From: Phellopilus nigrolimitatus
Lineage: Eukaryota; Basidiomycota; Agaricomycetes; Hymenochaetales; Hymenochaetaceae
DNA length: 11,700 nt
Reading direction: 5' to 3'
Assembly (NCBI GenBank): GCA_021029095.1
Contig: JAJOHG010000607.1
Coordinates: 1 to 11,700 of the forward strand
The notes under the pieces are model-generated. The model ran no database searches. It saw only the letters and a program-made list of their open reading frames with translations, and was not told the DNA's origin. Below are positions 7,633-11,700 of this stretch, in pieces. The translations under genes were made by a program, and so were the position numbers. The first letter of the stretch is position 1, and the number at the start of each line of letters is the position of its first letter.

Positions 7633-7981
7633 GGCGTCAATTGTCGGCGCGGGCGCGGGCGCCAAGAGCGTGCGCTCCGACGACGCCGTCGCACGCTGTG
7701 TCCGCGCGGCGGTCCCAATCGTCGCGCGGGCGCGGGCGCCAAGAGCGTGAGCTCCGACGACGCCGTCGCACGCTGTGTCCGCGCGGCGGTCCCAATCGTC
7801 GCGCGGGCGCGGGCGCCAAGAGCGTGCGCTCCGACGACGCCGTTGCACGCTGTGTCCGCGCGGCGGTCCCAATCGTCGCGCGGGCGCGGGCGCCAAGAGC
7901 GTGCGCTCCGACGACGCCGTCGCACGCTGTGTCCGCGCGGCGGTCCCAATCGTCGCGCGGGCGCGGGCGCCAAGAGCGTGT
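7633..7981. repeat. GC-rich minisatellite, exact 77 bp period
   Basis: The word GCCAAGAGCG begins at 7661, 7738, 7815, 7892 and 7969, a constant spacing of 77. There are about four and a half near-identical units. Each unit holds AGCGTGCG and CGCACGCT as an 8 bp inverted repeat around a 15 nt loop; the second unit carries a change in the first arm and the third unit one in the second arm. Because 77 is not a multiple of three, each frame cycles through the others, and the long Arg/Ala-rich open frames on both strands come from the repeat rather than from a protein. Confidence 0.93.
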
Positions 7982-8131
7982 GGCGTCGTCGAGTCGCGGC
8001 CACACGGCGGAGGCCTGCACGATGCGAGCCTGACGACACGTCAGGACGCGACTGGGCCCGACTGCGAGGGTGAGCGCCTGGCCAAGATGCTGGAGCGTCG
8101 ATTACGGCGGATGCTAGGGCTCACCACGAGT

Positions 8132-8278
8132 CCACCCGTGGGTTGACCCGGACCCGTTGGCGGGTCACCCGTGACAAAAATTCCTCGACCCGGACCCGCC
8201 TTGACCCGGACCCGTTGGGACTCGGATCCACGGGTCCTCAGAAACCCGCGGGTGCGGGTCAAGCGGGTCGACGGGTTG
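8132..8278. repeat. ACCCG/CGGGT-rich palindromic patch, copy A
   Basis: This stretch is dense in ACCCG and its complement, including three GACCCGGACCCG words and an 8 bp inverted pair GGACCCGT (8208-8215) with ACGGGTCC (8230-8237). The same vocabulary returns at 10213-10346. It looks like a small repetitive element or a degenerate short repeat with internal palindromes. I cannot define its ends. Confidence 0.65.
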
Positions 8279-8474
8279 TTCACGGCTCCCTATGGCTCTT
8301 TAAAACAATTAAATACAAATTTATTATAATAGAAAAGACGAAAGAAAAAAATGCTAGGTGGTATTGAGCGGGCCCACGCGGGGAAGCGCCGCACCTCGAC
8401 GTCGAACACCGGGAGCGTCGTGTCGGCATGCGCGAGAAGCAGAAGCGCCGCCGCGCTGCCGCTGCCCCTGCTCG

Positions 8475-8807
8475 ATGTTAAAGCCGGCTCGTATCTCTCC
8501 CATCGAGTTCGTTATGTGCGTTGTGCTCATGGACAAGTACATGAATGCCCATACCTTCACACAACTGACCTCGGCTATCCAGGAGATGAGAGACGACGTC
8601 CGTGGTAAACACGCCAACATCCGCGCGAACAGCAAGTTCACGAAGACAATGCTCACCTTTGTGTTTCAAAGGTTCCCCGCGAACCTGAAGAAGGCCGACA
8701 CTTCCGAAAAGACTGCACTGATAGCGGTCAGGTCAAACATCACGTCGGTGCCTCGCGAGAAGGTGAAGCGGAAGCACCCGGCTCGAGTACCAGCTCCAAG
8801 ACCATAG
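8475..8807 (+). pseudogene. Gene fragment on the plus strand, possibly DUF262-like C-terminal part
   Basis: The open frame from about 8475 to the TAG at 8805-8807 encodes segments such as ISPIEFVMCVVLMDKYMNAH and VRGKHANIRANSKFTKTML, then a basic tail with VKRKHPAR. The composition is that of a genuine soluble protein. From memory the pattern resembles the C-terminal region of fungal DUF262-type proteins, but I hold that weakly; a fold of another kind is possible. The frame upstream of 8475 is low-complexity Arg/Ala and looks unrelated, so this is a fragment. It is the only piece of the mosaic on the plus strand. Confidence 0.4.
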
Positions 8808-8908
8808 TGTCGAGCTTGGCGTCGACTCCAAAGGCCGTGTCGTCGCGCGATCGCAACCAGTCGTCTGCCAAAGCTAATGCCGGTACATCGAAAGACACAA
8901 ACACGTCA
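8745..8908 (-). pseudogene. Unassigned coding fragment at the 3' end of the mosaic
   Basis: The minus-strand frame reads segments such as DDWLRSRDDTAFGVDAKLD and TMVLELVLEPG, which look like real protein rather than random translation. It sits directly downstream of the Ftr1 piece and overlaps the end of the plus-strand fragment in antisense. I do not recognise a family. A pyrimidine-containing stretch ending in TTTGGCAG just upstream of DDWLRS could be an intron acceptor, so this may be a partial exon. Confidence 0.3.
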
Positions 8909-9183
8909 AGGTAGTGACCAAAACCGAGCCCGCCCCGTGTGCCCGCTGCGATCACCGCGTGTGCGGTCAAATGCGTGCTGCAGCTTACGCGCCACTTTGC
9001 GCGCGCGCGGTCGAGCTTGAGCATCGTGAGCTCCACCGCGCAGTTGATGGCCGCCGCAACGAGCGAGAATATGCCCTCCCAGAGCTCCTCCGTCGACGCC
9101 CAGAGGTCCGCCGCCTGCGTGAGCCAGACCGCAATGAAGGTCGCGCCGATTGCGAGCGCGAAGAAGAAGCTCAGGAACGAGAG
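8909..9183 (-). pseudogene. ftr1: Fragment of high-affinity iron permease Ftr1
   Basis: Ftr1 imports Fe3+ across the plasma membrane together with a ferroxidase. The frame 9183-8986 carries a membrane-like segment followed by GATFIAVWLTQAADLW, ELWEGIFSLVAA, and LTMLKLDRARAKWRV, the segment expected between the family's membrane helices. A one-base loss at about 8986 shifts the frame, after which KLQHAFD continues the family pattern to about 8909. Neither REGLE-type iron-binding motif is included, so the piece cannot transport iron. It is fused in frame at its 5' side to the beta'-COP fragment. Confidence 0.75.
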
Positions 9184-9538
9184 CTGCAGTGAGGTCGCAT
9201 AGAGCTCCGTCGAGCTGAGCTCGCACACGGTGAGGTGGATGCGCTGGCCTTCGGGCGTCTTGACATCCGCGGCGGCCCGTAGATTTGCGGAGAGCGCGTC
9301 GGTGTTGTGTGTGTAGACGAGCTTGCCGGCGGGGTCCATACTGAGCATGGGCTCGTCGCAGCTGAGCTTGACGACAACGACGTCCTCGTCGAAGCCGACC
9401 ACAATGTCGTTCGCGTGCGGGCGCAGGGTGACACACCACGCATGCTCGAGCGTGTAGCTGAGCGTGTTCTCGAGGTGGTACGTGCCGCTGTTCTAGAGCT
9501 TGTCGGTGTCGTCCTTGCTGCCACTGACGAGTAGTGAC
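9184..9538 (-). pseudogene. sec27: Fragment of coatomer subunit beta' (Sec27)
   Basis: Beta'-COP is a WD-repeat subunit of the COPI vesicle coat. This piece covers the end of the first WD40 propeller and the start of the following region. It has LLVSGSKDDTDKL, then NSGTYHLENTLSYTLEHAWC, VVGFDEDVVVVKL, EPMLSMDPAGKLVYTHNTD and TPEGQRIHLTV, ending at YATSLQ. The Trp expected in the KIWN motif is replaced by TAG at 9495-9493. The normal continuation after SLQ is absent and Ftr1 sequence follows directly. The normal WD residues just before LLVSGS are also absent. Confidence 0.88.
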
Positions 9539-10181
9539 AGGTTCTCCGGCGCCCCGCGCAGCGTCGCCGACGCCGCCTCCGCGCGCTCACAGCGCAGCCG
9601 CATGATCCCCAGCGGCTCCACATTCTCCGCCTTCATGCGCGCGACGTGCGAGGAAGGGGCGCAGCCGCAGCGCCGGGTTCGTCGCGTGGGCCTCCGCGAT
9701 GACCTTCGTGCTCAGCTCGGAGCCGGAATACAGTTCGGCGTGCGCCGCCTCGAGTGCGGCGAGCCATACGGCGTACGGCGCGCGGGGTAGGCCGAGCTCG
9801 GACGCGAAAGACGCGATGATGGTCGACCACGGGACAGGTTGCGGGTGCACGAGGTGCAGCATGAAGTCGCGTGCGTGCAACACGTCAACAATCGCTCCTC
9901 CTGCGTCGTGCGCAGTGAGCCACGAAACGTCCTATGCGACGAGCGAACAATATTAATGAGGAAGGGGGCAAGTATACCGGATAAGCAGAGGCGCTCACCC
10001 CGTCGGCGTCCGGTAGCATTCCTAGTGCGATGCTCGACTTGACCAAGCTCGGGAACCACTCGTGCGTGCTCCAGGCGCCGCTCGGTCCGCCTAACATCTG
10101 CCCACAGCGCACCACGCTCGCGCTCAGCGGTGTCTTCTCGGACGCAACCTGCAGAATATGCTCGGACACCCACTTCGACTC
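9535..10181 (-). pseudogene. C-terminal fragment of an NRPS-like adenylate-forming reductase
   Basis: The full enzyme would activate a carboxylate and reduce it through a C-terminal NAD(P)-binding domain. Exon A (10181-9999) starts at ESKWVSEHILQVASEKTP, equivalent to the usual YGESKWV catalytic-region motif but lacking the Tyr side. It continues RCGQMLGGPSGAWSTHEWFP and SSIALGMLPDADG. A 67 nt intron (9998-9932, GTGAGC to CATAG) follows in phase 0. Exon B has DVSWLTAHDAGGAIVDVLHA, HLVHPQPVPWSTIIASFASE and LGLPRAPYAVWLAALEAAHA. A frameshift at about 9640 is followed by MKAENVEPLGIMRL and RAEAASATLRGAP. Exon A, both splice sites and exon B join correctly, so the piece was copied from genomic DNA. 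The adenylation and carrier domains are missing. Confidence 0.82.
9932..9998 (-). other. Retained spliceosomal intron in the reductase fragment
   Basis: The donor GTGAGC follows LPDADG and the acceptor CATAG precedes DVSWL. The 67 nt length is typical of basidiomycetes, and an ATTAAT stretch could serve as the branch site. Removing it joins two family-consistent segments in phase 0. Confidence 0.8.
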
Positions 10182-10212
10182 GGGGTGGAAGAGCACGAAG
10201 ACACGTGGAAAC

Positions 10213-10346
10213 TACCCGCGGGTATTGAAAATTTGCAAATCCCCAACCCGGACCCGCAACAATCCGTTTCCCACGGATCACCCGTCAACGGGTGAACCGT
10301 GAATACGGATTTGCAGTCTGGGTCGGGTCACGGGTACCCACGGGTA
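10213..10346. repeat. ACCCG/CGGGT-rich palindromic patch, copy B
   Basis: This patch packs several perfect dyads: TACCCGCGGGTA (10213-10224), TGCAAATCC/GGATTTGCA (10234-10242 and 10307-10315), ATCCGT/ACGGAT (10262-10267 and 10273-10278) and CACCCGT/ACGGGTG (10279-10285 and 10288-10294). Near its end is GGGTACCC. The outermost dyads give it a folded-back layout like a small inverted-repeat element. It interrupts the mosaic about 30 bases from the point where reductase similarity begins. Confidence 0.65.
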
Positions 10347-10765
10347 TCAAGGACTCGTGGTATGCCCTAACGAGTTCGACGAGCTCGTGCTGTGCGCAGG
10401 CGACCACGAGGCGCTGAGGACTGCGCTCTGGGTGTCGAGGTCGGGCTCAACGAGGGACATGGGCGAGTAAGAGAGGCGCGGTGTCGCCTTGTCTAGTGCA
10501 ATGAAGTTCATGTCGGACGGGAACGAGTTTGGCGCACTTGGCATCTGCGAAGCGGGTGGGATCGACAGCATCGATGGTTGGCCGCTTTGAGCGGCACTCT
10601 GACGCGGGCGGCAGCAGAGGTAGCACACGCCCAATCTCTGGACTTGCGCAGGAATCCGACAGCGGCGGGCTCGGCATATTCGACGATGCACACGCAGCGC
10701 AGGCAACGCCGACCTATCCTCTCGCTCTTTGTGCGCATGATCGAACGTGAGCGTTCCTCGGGCAC
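10347..10765 (-). other. Part of the mosaic, origin unassigned
   Basis: Minus-strand frames remain partly open and include segments such as PSAPNSFPSDMNFIALDKA, which has the Ser/Pro-rich look of a disordered regulatory region. It follows the cyclin fragment and could belong to the linker or tail of the same protein, but I cannot confirm that. An alternative frame is also open for part of the way. I make no gene call. Confidence 0.3.
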
Positions 10766-10930
10766 GAAGCACCCACAGAGCCACTCTAGCGCGTCTCCGA
10801 GCTCGTGTTCGCAGCGGCCGACCTTCCGTGGGGGGAGCCTGGAGAATTTGGTCCACGCGCGGTTCGAGTAGCCTCGGCCTTGCAAGGACTTCGAGGCTAG
10901 AATGAGCGCCGCGAGAAACGTACAACGAGG
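10766..10930 (-). pseudogene. Fragment of a PCL/Pho80-type cyclin
   Basis: Cyclins of this family partner Pho85-like kinases. The piece reads [38 protein letters not shown] and GDALEW. These match the family's ALILASK...YSNRAW...LPP.EIGRCE..LG.ALEW pattern at the heart of the cyclin box. A single-base loss just after GDALEW (about 10780) shifts the frame, and LWV continues in the neighbouring frame, restoring the usual EWRLWV signature apart from the missing base. Sequence on both sides belongs to other genes, so only part of the cyclin box remains. Confidence 0.75.
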
Positions 10931-10935
10931 GGAGA

Positions 10936-11055
10936 AGGCAGAAGCGGCTTGGGCACGGACATGGACGTCATCGAGTACTTCGTCGCGCCATCTGTGAACG
11001 TGTCGCCCGACGCGCACTCGACGCCGAAGATCGCGCAGATCTCGCCCAGCCCGAT
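10936..11055 (-). pseudogene. mef1: Fragment of mitochondrial elongation factor G
   Basis: Mitochondrial EF-G drives ribosome translocation in the organelle. The piece reads [20 protein letters not shown], then TDG and [14 protein letters not shown]. This corresponds to the family's domain II end (the [15 protein letters not shown] block) and the YSMTSM.VPEP start of domain III. The GTPase domain is absent. The frame runs on into unrelated residues at about 10935, where the cyclin piece begins. Confidence 0.72.
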
Positions 11056-11370
11056 CGACTCGGTTCGTGGCGACAGCTTGAGCACACGAACATTTTGAAG
11101 GTTATCGTTCCAGAGATGCGAATTTGCGCATCAAACTTGCACACCGGCGCGGCCTTTTGCTGTTGTCATGCATGCCAGCATGGTGCTTTGTCGCCATCGA
11201 GCGCACGCGGGTGCCAGCACGTCCGCGTCGTGCCGTTGCTTCCAGAACGCGCAGGGAGGACCTTGCGTGGCTGCCTGAGAGTCTTGAAGAGTTCATGCAG
11301 AGAGTAAAGGGTAAAAAAGAAAGCCCAGATCATCAAGAACGACAAGGACAACAACAACGACGAGTGAAAA
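11056..11370. other. Unassigned flank of the mosaic
   Basis: Minus-strand sequence just upstream of the EF-G piece does not continue that gene recognisably. A plus-strand frame from 11124 to 11510 is open and includes EDLAWLPESLEEFMQRVKGK, but the rest is basic low-complexity and unrecognised, so I do not call a gene. A 6 bp hairpin GATGCG/CGCATC lies near 11115-11132. Confidence 0.35.
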
Positions 11371-11373
11371 GAC

Positions 11374-11430
11374 ACGGTGATGACGCATCACCGTCCTACC
11401 AAATTAGGACAGATTTGCGCTCCAAATCTG
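11374..11430. repeat. Two adjacent perfect hairpins
   Basis: ACGGTGATG (11374-11382) pairs with CATCACCGT (11386-11394) around ACG. CAGATTTG (11410-11417) pairs with CAAATCTG (11423-11430) around CGCTC. They lie at the change from the GC-rich mosaic to AT-rich sequence. They could mark an element end or be stem-loops of a transcript end, but no clear T-run or CTRR terminus follows. Confidence 0.55.
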
Positions 11431-11657
11431 GCACAGAGAGAAATAATACAATATGCTCAGAAACAAAACAATTGGCCTCATTACATCTAAATAAAAATTA
11501 CGATAAATAGTATAATATACGAATCAATGAGCCTATAAATTTTCAAGCATTGTAGAATATTACATGTGGAGTTGATTGCTAAACTGTTGTGCAAATTCGA
11601 CATTTCTCTATATGTTGGGTACTCTGTGCACTCTGGAGGACAGATTAGCGTTGCCGT
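11431..11657. other. AT-rich intergenic sequence, nothing recognised
   Basis: No supported reading frame, RNA gene or repeat is visible. Base composition drops sharply to AT-rich compared with the GC-rich mosaic on its left. Confidence 0.5.
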
Positions 11658-11700
11658 GGTTTGGTCCCGAACCGATCCAAACCTGGTTTGAAGCCGAACC
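11658..11700. repeat. Start of a GGTTTGG/CGAACC palindromic repeat, cut by the window edge
   Basis: GGTTTGG (11658-11664) pairs with CCAAACC (11677-11683), and CCGAACC words occur twice. It resembles the ACCCG patches in style but uses another word, and probably continues past the window. Confidence 0.5.

Noticed and set aside
7633..7981. CRISPR-like array
   Set aside because: The units are contiguous 77 bp repeats with no unique spacers, and the setting is eukaryotic.
7584..8146. Several overlapping Arg/Ala-rich frames on both strands
   Set aside because: They are produced by the 77 bp tandem repeat, whose unit is open in many frames and rotates phase each time.
8300..11440. Calling a complete Helitron or Pack-MULE
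   Set aside because: The mosaic content suggests one, but I found no Rep/helicase or transposase, no confirmed TC/CTRR termini and no long terminal inverted repeats bounding the mosaic.

Overview
The window looks like a stretch of basidiomycete (probably Agaricomycete) nuclear DNA. It has short 53-67 nt GT-AG introns, a fungal chromodomain Ty3/Gypsy retrotransposon, and fragments of typical fungal genes: iron permease Ftr1, a PCL-type cyclin, an adenylate-forming reductase, beta'-COP and mitochondrial EF-G. Gene identities come from recognised motifs only; no database search was possible.

Left part (1-7000). A small two-intron gene on the minus strand, about 111 codons and of unknown function, starts at 6896 and ends at 282. 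Its second exon is split by a complete 6,167 bp chromodomain Ty3/Gypsy element (525-6691), also on the minus strand. The element has 413 bp LTRs that match throughout, a perfect 5 bp target duplication (ACCCG, 520-524 and 6692-6696), a polypurine tract (938-950), and one uninterrupted Gag-Pol frame. That frame runs Gag with zinc knuckle, protease, RT, RNase H, integrase, GPY/F and chromodomain (1035-5909), with every catalytic residue I looked for present. Removing the element and one target copy restores the host exon in frame, so this appears to be a recent gene-breaking insertion.

Middle part (7000-8350). This part appears non-coding. It holds a pair of hairpins linked by a 25 bp inverted repeat and a 29 bp direct repeat (7005-7463), a GC-rich minisatellite with an exact 77 bp period (about 7633-7981), and a dense ACCCG/CGGGT palindromic patch (8132-8278).

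Right part (8350-11100). This is a mosaic of broken pieces of unrelated host genes. Most lie on the minus strand, in the order mitochondrial EF-G, cyclin, an unassigned stretch, a second ACCCG patch, adenylate-forming reductase (with a retained intron), beta'-COP, Ftr1, and another unassigned stretch. One further fragment (8475-8807) lies on the plus strand. The reductase/beta'-COP and beta'-COP/Ftr1 junctions are both in frame. Frameshifts and a nonsense codon show the mosaic is now decayed. This layout is what a DNA-level gene-fragment capturing element (Helitron- or Pack-MULE-like) would leave, but no transposase, helicase or clear termini are visible. From 11100 to the end the sequence is AT-rich with a few short hairpins and no gene I can support.
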